This document shows, one piece after another, positions 37,593 to 48,116 of a DNA stretch of 64,000 bases. A model generated the notes under the pieces. It had not been told where the DNA came from and did not search any database. It saw only the letters and a program-made list of their open reading frames with translations. Numbering within the stretch: the stretch's first letter is position 1; the number at the start of each line of letters is the position of its first letter. A program made the translations under genes and the position numbers. The DNA comes from Rhabditophanes sp. KR3021 (Eukaryota > Nematoda > Chromadorea > Rhabditida > Alloionematidae), in assembly GCA_963281155.1 (NCBI GenBank), contig CAUJLY010000003.1, positions 7,068,001 through 7,132,000 of the forward strand, in the 5' to 3' direction.

Positions 37593-37803
37593 GGGTATAT
37601 TATCACTCGCCTGGGTAGGGCGAATAATTATACTATAGTATTATCACTCGCCTGGGAGGCTAATATGTCAAAAAAATAATCATTGGCCTCCCAGGCGAAT
37701 GATTATACTATAGCATTATCATTCGCCCAGGCCAATCATTATTTTAAGTAAAAAATTCGCCCAGGCAGATGATAATACTATAATATAATCATTCGCCCTT
37801 ATA
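37593..37803. repeat. Left terminal inverted-repeat array of the MULE
   Basis: About 211 bases built from repeats of a unit like CGAATGATTATACTATAG joined to ATCATTCGCC or CGCCTGGG. Several units are themselves hairpins. The inner end reads ATTCGCCCTTATA, matching CATTCGCCCTATAA at the inner end of the right array in inverted orientation. Confidence 0.82.
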
Positions 37804-38152
37804 AAGAAAATCATCAAATGTTTCAATTATTTGGTTCGAATATGAGCGGTTATTTCTAAGGTTGATGACTGTGTTTTAATACTCTAAAAATTAATTAAAT
37901 AAGTGCACCTCCAGTGTTTTATTCTAACGTCGCACTTTTATTCTAAAGCGTAATTGAAGTCTATTCAATTTAATAAAATAAGATACCTTAAGTGGTTAAT
38001 GTCATCGTTACACTTTTATCTTTAAGGCGTAATTGAGGCTATCTATATCCCTCATAGTATAATAATTCATAATAAGAATCCCCTTCTACACTTATACTTT
38101 AATTTTAAAATCATTTCTTTAATTGCTATTATCGTGGTTGGTTGCTTTTAAA

Positions 38153-40545
38153 ATGTCATCTTTTACCGACAGTCAAATATTAGAAGCTCTTTGGAATAAT
38201 CCTTCATTGTTGGAGCAAGTTCGAGAGACACTTCTTCCACAGCCAAGCTCAAGCAATATTTTAAGTCAAAACATTCCATCTCACCATTCTTTACCAACTG
38301 TTCCTGCATCAGTTCCTTTAACAAGAACAAAGGAGGAATTTCTTTTATTTGCACAAGAAGCTTATAAAAATGTTGACTCGGAGGTCCAATTTAAGTCTCA
38401 ATTTATAGTTGGAATGAAAACTGAAAAGTTTTGTAAGGATGTTTTCTTATACGTTCCTGATCAAACGAATTATGCTAACCCATTGGGATATGTGTTTACC
38501 AAGAAGTATGTTTTTTATCTGCCTATAAATAGTAAAAAGTAAAATTGACTGGTTTCAAAGCCTGAATAAGCTTCTAGTAGGGGTTACACAACAGGATTCA
38601 AAAGGATCTTTATTAATCTACAAAAAAATCGTGGTCATCTAATGCCAATAATAATATATACACTACTTACGATTTTGGGATGAGAGCTGAAAGGAGCTAA
38701 ACTAAAATGAAGTAGATTTAAAATAGGCAAAGTGGTACAAATGAGGATCCTAGATAAAATGATATAATAATAAAATAGCACATATTATAAATACAATAAT
38801 TCAAGCAAATTATACATAAATAATATTCAAATACTAAATATACAATATACAAATTTTCGTATATTCACTAAATTTATACAAATTATTTTAGAAGAGGAAC
38901 TGAATTGTCTCCAGATGCAACAACAACAACCACTATGTACTGCAAAGAGTGTCGCTCAATTTGTAAAAAGAAGAAGCAACCCGAATCGAATATTCCACTA
39001 TTAAAGATGAAAGGATATAATTTGGTTCGCCAAGAAGGTGTTCATTTTGATGGTTGCTTGCCAATAACATTCAAAGAAAAAATAGGCGATAATGAATACA
39101 AGCGTGTTTGCCGTGACGCCACAAATCCCCTCATTAAGCCTCGTATAGCACATGCCATTGGGATTAAAAATGTCGATACCATATGCAATGGGCTTGAACT
39201 CGGTACAGCAGATTCGAAGATAAAGTTAGGACAGTATAAAGATAAGGGAAGGTATCTTAGAGTTGCTTCATCTAGATCAAACGAAAAAAAAAATGAAAAT
39301 AATGATTACGCCGAGGAAGTTTACGAATGTGGTTATTTAGATGATAAGCAGTTACCTATGTCATTCCGTGTTGTTGGAAAAGATGGGGATTCAATTGTTA
39401 TTTTTGGTTCAAGAGATGTACTCGAATTGTATGCCAAATCAAAATTAAGACTTGCTGATGGAACTTTCTTTGTGGCCCCTGACAAATACACCCAACTCTA
39501 CGTCGTTATGTTTCAAATTATTGAAAATAAAGAAGGGGAAATGAGAAATACATTTATACCAGCATTTTATGCTTTGATGAAGCACCGTAAGACCGAAGAT
39601 TATGATTTCGTTTTTAATGAAATTAAAAAGTGCTTACAACGTTTCGGAATTAGTGAAGAACTTCCAGAGGTATTTATGACTGATAAAGAACCTGCTGCAA
39701 TAAAAATTATTGAAAAACATTATCCTACTTTACATAAACACTGCTATTTCCACTACGCCCAAAATTTGGTAAAAAAATTGAATCAGCTTGGGCTTAAGCA
39801 TTTGTTAACATCTTTTAATGGAAATGACGATAGAAGTCTCGTGTCTGCAGATTTTTATAAGAAGTTTCGTATGGTTATTGCTCTCCCCCACGTGCCAGTC
39901 GGGCAAATGATTCAACAATGGACTATCATTAAAAATAAGATGATTATGACAGCCAATGAAGATTTTACTCCTTTTGAAATAAACCAGCTAACCAAATGGA
40001 TCAACTATGTTGATAAAAATTGGTTTAAGAATGAAAAGCATGCAACCAAATTATGCAAGTTTCAACAACGTGTTAAAAGCACTAACTCATGTGAATCATT
40101 CAATAGATGGCTTAAAACTAATCCATTAGCTACACACCATGGTACTTACTTGAAATGTCTGAATTTATTGAAAGCTGCAAATGAGGATGTCCGGCTTACA
40201 ATTTACAAATTGAATAAATTTAAACACTCACCTGAATTTGCCATTTCCAAGCAAGTTAAAAAGTCAAAGGATAGAGAGGAAAAAATTGCTTTATTACAAA
40301 AAGAATTTAGTGATAACAACTTTCTCAATGTAAACACATACTTAAATACAATCAGTGAATATTTAATTCCTGAAAATTTTCAAAAATATGTAAGCGAGCT
40401 CCAAGATGACGAAGAAAGAAATAGTGAAGATGAAAAAGAAAATGATACCCTTAAACAGGAGGAATCAGAAGTTGAAAGTATTGTGGAAAAGGTTGTCTTT
40501 AAGCCTTCTTTAAATGCACGAGTTCTTAGAAGTAGGCGAAATTAG
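38153..40545 (+). CDS. MULE transposase, spliced, 679 residues
   Basis: Exons 38153-38538 and 38892-40545 (intron 353 bp, donor AA|GTAAAA, acceptor TTTTAG) join in frame to 679 residues with no disruptions. The N-terminal exon has an acidic, helical start and a basic hydrophobic end. Next is a small CxxC-type cluster (MYCKECRSICKKKK). The central part is a MULE transposase domain: LADGTFFVAP with the first catalytic Asp, FMTDKEPAAIKIIEKHYP with the second, then HCYFHYAQNLVKKL, and TNSCESFNRWLK carrying the likely third acidic residue. The tail is acidic. It should cut and paste the surrounding element by a DDE mechanism; activity is inferred from integrity only. The second exon lacks an ATG of its own at its start, which supports splicing from the first. 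Confidence 0.82.
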
Positions 40546-40732
40546 TTCTATGTTAGTAGGGTTAATCAGTACATCTGTTTCTTTTGAATTTCTGATAGTT
40601 TAAAAATATTTTTTATGTTCATTTTTTATAAACCGTTAATTAAATTTCATTGAATGAGGGTTAAATTGTCAAAACGATTAGGAATTTGTTTAAAGCAATT
40701 ATATTTCACTTAAATATAGACCATAAAAATTA

Positions 40733-40922
40733 TTTATAGGGCGAATGGTTACTTTAGTTACCATTAGCCTGCCCAGGCAAATGATTATGCTATAGTATAA
40801 TCATTAGCCTTATAAAATAAAAATAGGGCGAATGATTATACTATAGCATTATCATTCGCCTGGGGGCTAATAGTTATACTATAGTATAATCATTTGCCTG
40901 GGAGGCGAATGATATGTTACTC
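40733..40922. repeat. Right terminal inverted-repeat array of the MULE
   Basis: About 190 bases with the same hairpin units as the left end. It contains the perfect 14-bp palindrome TATACTATAGTATA at 40875-40888 and CGAATGAT...ATCATTCGCC arms at about 40830-40860. Confidence 0.82.
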
Positions 40923-40930
40923 GCTTTTTA

Positions 40931-41091
40931 AAGTTCATTTTTTAATTGCATTTTTGGAACATTTTGAAAGATATATTAAAATTTATTGTATTAGAAATAA
41001 ACACAAACAATAAAGCGTATTTATTGGCAAAAGATGATTAAAAATATTATGTACATAATTACAAAAGTTAGACTAATATTAATAAAAAAAA
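40931..41091. other. 3' flank of the GON-4-like gene
   Basis: On the minus strand AATAAA lies at 41020-41025, about 67 bases past the stop of the GON-4-like gene, and is a likely poly(A) signal. The MULE therefore inserted just downstream of that gene. Confidence 0.5.
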
Positions 41092-44000
41092 TTAGAGTTC
41101 CCTGATAGTGCAATGGCAAGGATCACCTCTTCCTTCTAGATCAAATCTACCCTTCATGTATCTTAAACCCAGAGGAGCACTGTTATTCCATTTTAGAGGG
41201 GAGACATTTGAGGATCTAGTGGCATCGATGAATGCATAGTCATCTGCAGATGTATTTCCGTAATCTTCAGAAACGATGCATTCTTCTTCGTCCGAAAAAT
41301 CGTCAGGACACAAGTAGGAAGCGGTATGTCTTTTTAGGTATCTGTGTAGAGGTTTTTCTTTTTTGAAGATTTCCAGGATCTTTTCAGTGGCCTCTTCGCT
41401 AAACTTGCCATCTTCGTTTATTTCTTTTTCGATTACTTTGAAGGCATTCTTTGCACTAATCTTTGACTGGCCATGGTTGCAATAGATGAATATTTTCTCC
41501 ATTATCTCCAGAGCTAATTGCTGACTTAGCCGAGTTGGACTTGACCTGATATCGTCAGGCAAGTTATAGTCTTCGCATAACAGTGACACCAAAATCACCA
41601 TAAATTCAAAATTCTTCCCCCAACATTCTCTCAACTTGATGATGAAACTTTTTTGATCGTGTCTATATTTGTTTGCTAAGAAAGCCATCTTTTCGAGCAT
41701 GGCTTGGTGGAGAGAGAATCTTTGTTCGATATCCATTGTGATGATCTTGGCGATGGTTCCTTTGGTTTGGTGCATAATGATAGGGTCGTACATCGCGCAT
41801 TTACCATCAAATTGACGCCGAATACGTTTCTCAATCTTTGTGAAGCCTTTGTATTTGTCCCCACTCGCTGAGCTTTTTTTTACCTCCTCTTTCCCAATCA
41901 AATTCATCTCCATTCCAGTCTTTTTAGTCGACACATACTGTTTTTTCCTTTTCTCGTTATTCATATTCTCCCGTATTCTAGCATAATCCTTGATAGTCTC
42001 AAAAGCCTGTACAATCTGTTCTTTGGTGAAAGCATCCTTAGTATTGTCCCAAGTCCCAGTCTTCAAAGCCTCATGTTTCTTCTGCAGCAATTGCTTCTTG
42101 ACTTGAGAATGCTCGTACTTGGTGAAGTTAAACAGCTCCCCACCCCCACAGGGATTGACATCTTCTACAGGTTGTGGTAGAGCTCGGGGAAGTTGAGCCG
42201 TTGACTTGAAGTCAACCTCGGCTACTTTCTTTTCACCGAACAGACGTGTGTTGCGAGTGCGTTTGTTTTTCATTGAAAGCATCTCGGAGATGTATTTGTC
42301 TCTGTCTACTACTGCTTCTGAAGGCCCCAAATCTTGGTCACACCCACCTGGTCTTACCTTCTGGACATCTTCAACTGACTTGAGGAGAGTAAATTGGGAG
42401 GGATCAATAGTGGTGCATGTTTTTGTCACAGGGTCGAACATCAAAAATACTGGCTCTTGGCATTTAATAGAGGGGGAGGGTGTTGGGGCAGTAGTTGGGA
42501 TGGGGTCCGTTGGGGGAGGGATGTGAGTCGGAGCAGGAACTTGAATCTGAGTCGGAGCAGGAACTTGAATGTGGGTTGGAACAGGAACCTGAATGTGCTT
42601 TGAATCAGAAACTAAACCAAAAGCCGAAGTTGTCGGAATGTGTTGTTCAGTAGTTAAATGGCCAAAAGTAGTGGGAGCTCTTTGTGATTTGTGAGTGCCT
42701 AAATCTGAAGTTTGTGGATGGTACGAATTACTCAAGTCAAAAAATTCTTTCATTAAAGAGTTCTCAAAGATGTTGTTTGAGTCGGTGGATTGATGATGAT
42801 GTGGGGGTGGTGTTGAATCGGTTTGCTTAGATGTACCTGAAGATTGAGGTCTATCCAACTTCTGTACTTTTAATGGCTGAGTATCTTGAGAACTAAAATC
42901 AATTGCTCGCTTTTTCGAGAATTCTGGCTTAGTGATATCAATTAATTCAATATCTACGACTTTTTGAATTGGTTTTTTTGAGGGAACCATAGTAAATCCA
43001 CCAAACAGTTGTTGCCTCAAAACTGAAGCTTGCTTTTTCGGAGGAGATTTTTTGACCGCAATACAGTTGCTTTTGTTTTGAGGAACTGCAATTATTTTGG
43101 GAATGGATTGTAATTTTCTCGGTTCTTGTATCATTGGCGTTGTTGTCCCCATGTCAGTTGGTTTTCCGATTGTAGATTCAACTTGAACAACAGACACACC
43201 AGTAGGTTCACTTGAAATTGTTGGTTCGTTATGTTGTTTACCGTCATTTTGAACAAGAGGAGGAAGGCAGGGTTGATTAATGATGGCTCCTAACATAGGG
43301 AAATCCTCGGACAAATACCCATTTACAATCCTAATCTTCAATTCTTTCATCCAATACGGTTGGGCGATGTCGGGCCAATGAATAGGATAGATAGTTCTGC
43401 CTGTAAAATTTTCATAAAACTTCCTTTCCTCCTTCTTGAATACTACCAATTTTTTCTTCTTCATAGCAAAATCAACAGCAAGATGTTCAATACGAACTGG
43501 TTTCGTTGCTATTTTGGCTCTTAATTGTTTTTCAGTTTTATCACGGAAGTAGAAGGTATTCAGATAATAAAATTTCCCTCTATTGTATTTAGTTGCATGG
43601 CCAAGATGGCTTAAGCGAAACAAAGCAAAACTAAGCATCCTGTGATCCTCTTCATTGAACACTGTAAAATTGTCCTTCGACGGATACATCTGCTGAGAAG
43701 GCAGAATGAAAGGGTAAAGAATAGCCTCACTAACAGACATCAAAAGTGCAGGTACAACAGAGACTGGCCTAGCGTAACTACCCATTTTGACTTTAGGGTC
43801 ACTAAGATCAAAGTTGTAAGGTCTATTTTCTGTGGTAATCATAGCATGACACATGACAATTGCGTTTGAAATGTTTCTTACTTGGTGCATTAGGCTGTGA
43901 GGTGGAGCTGATGTTTGGATGGTGTAAAGATCATTAAGGATACTTTGGCATTCATTGAGTCTTTTACAGTCGTCGATGTCGTAGGTGTAAGTTAACATCA

Positions 44001-45013
44001 TTTGAAGGGCAAGTTGGGTTAAGATTTCGGTTTGCTTTACGAAGAGATCTTTTTCTTGTTGACTCATCTTGGGAGAGCTGGAGAGAAGTCGCGCCGAGTC
44101 AGAAAAATCATAGAATTCAATATCTGATTCTTTCGGCAGTTCTTTTTCTTTGTGCCCTATCACTACTGGCTCATGGCATGTGACATGTTGTGTCTGATTT
44201 TCAAGTGCAAGTGGCTTTCTTGAATTAGATCGCGAATCCTCGTCTGAAGCCATATTCCCAGGATCAACCATTATTAACTCGGGAAACGTCAGCGGAGTCT
44301 CATAATGCCCATAAAATTCTTCTAACTCCCGATTGGTAATTTCAATATTTACATGTTCTTCTGGTTCGTCATTCAAATCCCGAGCCATTTGATCTAAGAA
44401 ATCGGGATCGTTTTCAAAGTCTGTGTCTTCGCCTAAGAGGATTAATTAAAGACATGTACTCATTCAATTTAAACTTACTCTGCGAATCATACCTAGTCTC
44501 TAGGAAGCTCTTATACAACTGATCCTCCAGGTTTGATCCAAAATAATGAGTTGTACCCAAATGGTTGCCCGACGGGGAATGGTGAGTATTATTGTGGGAC
44601 CGAGTATTAAAACAGGGACCATCGTCATCGAAAATATTAGGCTGAGTTAGGTTGCAACCCTCGCTAATCCAATCAAAGACGCAGTCTTCATCTTCGTCAT
44701 CACTACTGAATTTGACATCAAAAAGACCCCGGCTATTGTTTCTGGCATGCCTTGTTCGATGTGTCCCATTCCTCTTGTCGATTTCCCTTTTCAGGGCCCT
44801 GGTAATTCTTCTAGAGGAAACATTCAAAAAATTAGTCTCATTCTCACCCGTTTCGCCCTTCAGCAAATACTGAACAATATTGCGTACGTTGACCTCGGTC
44901 AGCTTGTATCTTTCCACAGATTCTCCAAAAGTTGGTCCTAACGACGCTAGCATTGCATTTTCCCTGGCCAAATCGGCATCATTAATTATTTTAGAGGTAG
45001 ACGGCAAATCCAT
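41092..45013 (-). CDS. gon-4: GON-4-like (YARP/GON4L family) nuclear protein
   Basis: Exons 44479-45013 and 41092-44432 with a 46-bp intron give 1291 residues, close to the recalled size of C. elegans GON-4 (about 1300). GON-4 is a nuclear, acidic chromatin-associated regulator needed for gonadal cell divisions; vertebrate GON4L acts in transcriptional repression. The match is by region: an acidic block (DTDFENDPDFLDQMARDLND...ITNRELEEFY) before a Gln-rich helix (TEILTQLALQMMLTY). Then comes a SANT-like stretch (LYPFILPSQQ...FTVFNEEDHRMLSFALFRL...EKQLRAKI), corresponding to the LPxLLP...FTxxEDxLLxxGL...QLQxRIKN order of the family. The middle is a long low-complexity part with Pro/Thr repeats. 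The start chosen is MDLPSTS at 45013; an in-frame Met 12 codons earlier exists. Confidence 0.66.
42500..42600 (-). repeat. Short tandem repeats encoding HIQVPAPT-type octapeptides
   Basis: Inside the GON-4-like gene, four adjacent 24-bp units encode HIQVPVPT, HIQVPAPT, QIQVPAPT and a degenerate HIPPPT, followed by more Pro/Thr sequence. It is a coding minisatellite likely to vary in copy number. Confidence 0.75.
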
Positions 45014-45363
45014 CACAATAAATGTCGAATAACTATCCACTATCAGCACAAATTGTTAATCTAAAACTAGCAAAAGGTCGTTTAAAAAGAAAACTTCTAT
45101 TTGGAATGGAGAGTCTTCAAATAAGTAGCATTTTGAATATTGCATCTAGTAATATTAAGATCCGTTACCAGTACTGCTATCCGATCGATCAAGTGTGCCC
45201 TTATTATGGGTAATTTAAAGTATTAAATTTAATTATAAATCAAGTTGAGGGCTGATTGTACATAAATGGTTATTTAGATACCTTTAGAATGTATTGATGT
45301 CAAAAATAAATATACGTAGTTTGTCGTTTTTGATAAATAGTATTAGGTTTCATAAACAACTGC
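45014..45363. other. Intergenic, 5' flank of GON-4-like gene
   Basis: 350 bases, AT-rich, presumed promoter of the GON-4-like gene and 3' flank of the small minus-strand gene. A 63-codon plus-strand frame here has no support. Confidence 0.4.
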
Positions 45364-45770
45364 TTATAGCAATATTATTATCATCATTTTTGGAGACGCA
45401 TTTTTAGTTGCCACTGCTTTCTTAAGACTAATCACTTTAACATTTATCTCAAACTTCTTGTTCTCTTGAGTAAGAACAAAGGTCGGTGGTTCGATGCTGA
45501 GGCCACGAAATGGGGATGTTAAATCCACAAACAAATTTGAATCAATTGGTTTCCTAAAAAATTTAGTTAATAACTTTGAATAGAACTTACTTTAATGAAA
45601 ATTCAAATGTCTGTACTTGGTCCTTAATCAATTGAATTGTTTCCAAAGTATAAGCAATATACTCATGATCTCCATTAACTATCTTTTGGGAAGATGCCGG
45701 AGTGGCAAAGAGCAGCAATAGAATAAAACAGTTAACTTGAAAGATAGCTTTATTAAGGCGATCAAAAATA
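45364..45770 (-). CDS. Small secreted-protein-like gene, 5' end not found
   Basis: Exons 45591-about 45770 and 45364-45553 join across a 37-bp intron (AA|GTAAGT...TTTTTTAG|G). The upstream exon reads FQVNCFILLLLFATPASSQK, a convincing signal-peptide core with a cleavage-like end. The second exon reads SPFRGLSIEPPTFVLTQENKKFEINVKV, resembling a beta-sandwich edge, and ends at the stop 45364-45366. No in-frame Met precedes the hydrophobic segment before a stop. The start must lie in an undetected small exon, or the gene is broken. No family is recognised. Confidence 0.4.
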
Positions 45771-46274
45771 ACAGAGTTAAAGCATATTTTTTGAAGACAA
45801 TAATTTGGTTATTCAATTTACTATTATGCTATTTGTTGCTCCGATGATTAATACCAAAATTCATCATATATTTTTACGAGTATCCGATTTAGTCATTTTA
45901 GAGCAAGTAAATGAATCACAGTTTGTAGTCAACTGTATGCAGAGGTTATTATATTTCAAAATGATCAAACTTCATCAACTAAATTCCTTTTTAAGAGCAA
46001 GACACTTTTTGGCATCTTGGTTTAATGAGTTGAAGTTTCCAAAATTAAAGAGATAGATTTGTACCTTGAATTTACCTAAGCTTATAGTTATAAACTCTTA
46101 CATCAAAGAAACAATCAAAATTACATATGCCCAAGTAATTTTAAAATGCTGTTCAAAGACATGAATCATTGCATGGATCTACTTTCCAATCGTTACATCC
46201 CGTCACGATCGTTTTTTAGGCCCATCACTTGCTTCAATATTTGCTTACCAACCTTTACATCAGTATCAGGAACA
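45771..46274. other. Intergenic stretch upstream of the repeat-protein gene
   Basis: AT-rich. A plus-strand frame 45805-46056 (83 codons) has no recognised features. The frame of the downstream gene is open back to an ATG at 46146, so its first coding bases may lie here. Confidence 0.4.
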
Positions 46275-47330
46275 ATGTCTGCGGAACAAATTAGGCAAGT
46301 TGGAGACAAAGAAAAGCATACGAAAGAAATTAAGCAAGTCCGAGTCAAAGAGGAGTCTGCCGAGGAAATTAAACAAGTTGAAGTCAAAGAGGAGTCTGCC
46401 GAGGAAATAAAGCAAGTTGAGGTCAAAGAAAAGCCTGCAGAAGAAACAAAGCAAGTTGAGGTCAAAGAAAAGTCTGCAGAAGAAACAAAGCAAGGTGAAG
46501 TTAAAGCGAAGTCTACGGAAGAAGCAAAGCAAGTTGATGTCAAAGAGAAGTCTGCGGAAGAAACAAAGCAAGTGGGAGATAAAGACAATTCGGCTCCAAC
46601 TAATGGCAACCCAGCCGACGAAGTTTCAACGGAACCGGTAGAAGCACCAGAAACTTCTGAAACAACAGCGACAACCATTAAAAACGATCCCAACAACCCT
46701 TGCCCAATCCTGTCTCAAGACTACTACAACATTCTGAAAAAGAAGATAGCCAACGAAAAGTTAATCAAGGCACAATTGAAGCAAATGGTCAAGAGAACCA
46801 CCACTACTATTGTGAGGAAACAAAAGCCTAGGAGACCACGCTACGGAGAAGAAATTGATACAGAGGAAGAAAACAATGAAGACCAACCATCGCAGCAGCA
46901 AGGGAAGCATTATTGCCAAGGACATGTAACAATTCAAAAGGATGTTCCACCTCAAGTGGTGCCAGAAAAAGAACTCCCGCAAGATGAAATGCAACCAAAG
47001 CAACCTAAGTCTCGTATTCCGTTTAACATGGCCAGGAAAACAGTACCCTTTGAAGAAACCTTAGCCCACAGAGAAAAAAGAAGGCGGATTGAAGCTGCCG
47101 TTGCCGAGTACAAAAACCCCAAATCTGCAACTCCAGAACATCCAAAAAACTTAAACCTACTCAAAGAGGTTCAACGTGCCCGAATCACACACGAAGAAAT
47201 TATCAAAGCAATCAATTCCCAAATGAAAATAGCCGAGCAAACAATCGCTGAAATCAACGAACATATCATGAAATACAAGGACTTTTCTCTGGATATTGAT
47301 GATATCAAGCCTCCTAAAAAGAAGCACTAA
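46275..47330 (+). CDS. Orphan charged protein with eight 13-residue repeats
   Basis: From MSAEQ at 46275 the protein has 351 residues; an upstream in-frame Met at 46146 would add 43. The shorter start is preferred because the repeat array begins four codons after it. The upstream residues lack the charged composition of the rest. Residues 5-108 are eight tandem repeats of the form EIKQVEVKEKSAE. A Thr/Glu-rich linker leads to a basic region (VKRTTTTIVRKQKPRRPRYG) and a C-terminal part with coiled-coil character (HEEIIKAINSQMKIAEQTIAEINEHIMKY) ending in a basic PPKKKH. No enzyme or known domain is recognised. The composition suggests a nuclear or cytoskeletal structural protein, but that is only a guess. 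AATAAA is at 47376-47381. Confidence 0.7.
   Translation: MSAEQIRQVGDKEKHTKEIKQVRVKEESAEEIKQVEVKEESAEEIKQVEVKEKPAEETKQVEVKEKSAEETKQGEVKAKSTEEAKQVDVKEKSAEETKQVGDKDNSAPTNGNPADEVSTEPVEAPETSETTATTIKNDPNNPCPILSQDYYNILKKKIANEKLIKAQLKQMVKRTTTTIVRKQKPRRPRYGEEIDTEEENNEDQPSQQQGKHYCQGHVTIQKDVPPQVVPEKELPQDEMQPKQPKSRIPFNMARKTVPFEETLAHREKRRRIEAAVAEYKNPKSATPEHPKNLNLLKEVQRARITHEEIIKAINSQMKIAEQTIAEINEHIMKYKDFSLDIDDIKPPKKKH
46287..46598 (+). repeat. Eight tandem 39-bp coding repeats
   Basis: Units encode QIRQVGDKEKHTK, EIKQVRVKEESAE, EIKQVEVKEESAE, EIKQVEVKEKPAE, ETKQVEVKEKSAE, ETKQGEVKAKSTE, EAKQVDVKEKSAE and ETKQVGDKDNSAP. The middle units are nearly identical at the DNA level, so the array has expanded recently. 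The opposite strand is also open across it (46193-46696), a by-product of the codon composition. Confidence 0.9.
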
Positions 47331-47460
47331 TTGTTATGACTTTTTTTATTAAGTGATACATCCTTTTAATAAGACAATAAATTTTTATTTAATCATTGTG
47401 TTTGCTTATTACTCAAAAGTATATGTGTAAAGTGTAAAAGATAGAAGTTGTTTTAGTTCA

Positions 47461-48116
47461 TTATGAATAATTTGCTGAAACAAGATACACTTTATGTAGC
47501 ATTATTTCTAATTGGACCCTGCACATAAATCTTTTGAATACCAGAACAAAGCACAGCAAGCTTATCATTTTTTGATTGATAGAGAAGATGATATGATTTT
47601 CCCGAGATTCAAGTAAGGTGAAATTGACCGAGGAGAAAGGGTGGTCTGAGATGAGATTGTACATGTAATCATACATATTTGCAAAAGCAATTAGCCGCAT
47701 CAACCCCACGATTATAAGAAGGTGCCAAGCTAGTTTGATGTATCGGTACTGTTTGAAGAACACAAGTAAGGCGAGCATAAAGAACCACATTGCTTCTACG
47801 TAAATTACATTTGATACTGCGATGTCATTGAAGACTACATGATTTGAGTCCTTTGATAAAATCTGAGCTAGCAATGCTTTTGAATCGTCTTTTGTGGAAG
47901 TTTCTAAAAAAGCAATTATCAATTTAAAATCCAAATTTTCTTACTCAACCCTTCTGCAATGCCCACTCTATATCTTTCATAAAATTGAAGTGCGGGGAAG
48001 CCATTGAAAATAACCTCAATCAAACACAAGATCCTAAACATCGCGTCCAACTTGATAACTTTACTAGCAAAGGTATATCCACGCCCAATCCAGTTAAAAA
48101 AACGCATAGAAAACAT
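47461..48116 (-). CDS. Orphan multi-pass membrane protein, 204 residues
   Basis: Exons 47945-48116 and 47461-47903 join across a 41-bp intron (A|GTAAGA...TTTTTTAG|A) and close at 204 residues. Four hydrophobic segments are visible: AMFRILCLIEVIFNGF, IYVEAMWFFMLALLVFF, LAWHLLIIVGLMRLIAFA and MISLLCFVLVFKRF. A polar loop rich in Asp, Ser and Lys lies between the first two. The N-terminus (MFSMRFFNWIGRGYTFASKVIKLD) carries positive charges, suggesting a cytosolic N-terminus. No family is recognised. A Met four codons later (MRFF) is an alternative start. Confidence 0.6.

Larger units (their letters stand above)
37593..40922 (+). mobile_element. Apparently complete Mutator-like (MULE) DNA transposon, 3.3 kb
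   Basis: The element is bounded by an 8-bp direct repeat GCTTTTTA (37585-37592 and 40923-40930), which fits a target-site duplication. The outermost 19 bases of each end, compared in inverted orientation, agree at 14 positions (GGGTATATTATCACTCGCC versus GAGTAACATATCATTCGCC). Inside lie about 200-bp terminal arrays of GGCGAATGAT/ATCATTCGCC hairpins and one intact, spliced transposase gene. MULEs commonly have long terminal inverted repeats and 8-11-bp duplications. The lack of stops or frameshifts suggests a recent insertion. The left boundary could shift by a base or two. Confidence 0.82.

Noticed and set aside
37578..40949. 9-bp direct repeat TTTAATTGC (37578-37586 and 40941-40949) as the MULE target duplication
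   Set aside because: Using it would leave element ends that do not match each other. The 8-bp GCTTTTTA repeat abuts ends that agree at 14 of 19 positions.
46193..46696. Long minus-strand frame opposite the repeat-protein gene
   Set aside because: It is a mirror of the 39-bp coding repeats, giving a repetitive Ser/Phe-rich translation. The plus strand has the consistent full-length gene.
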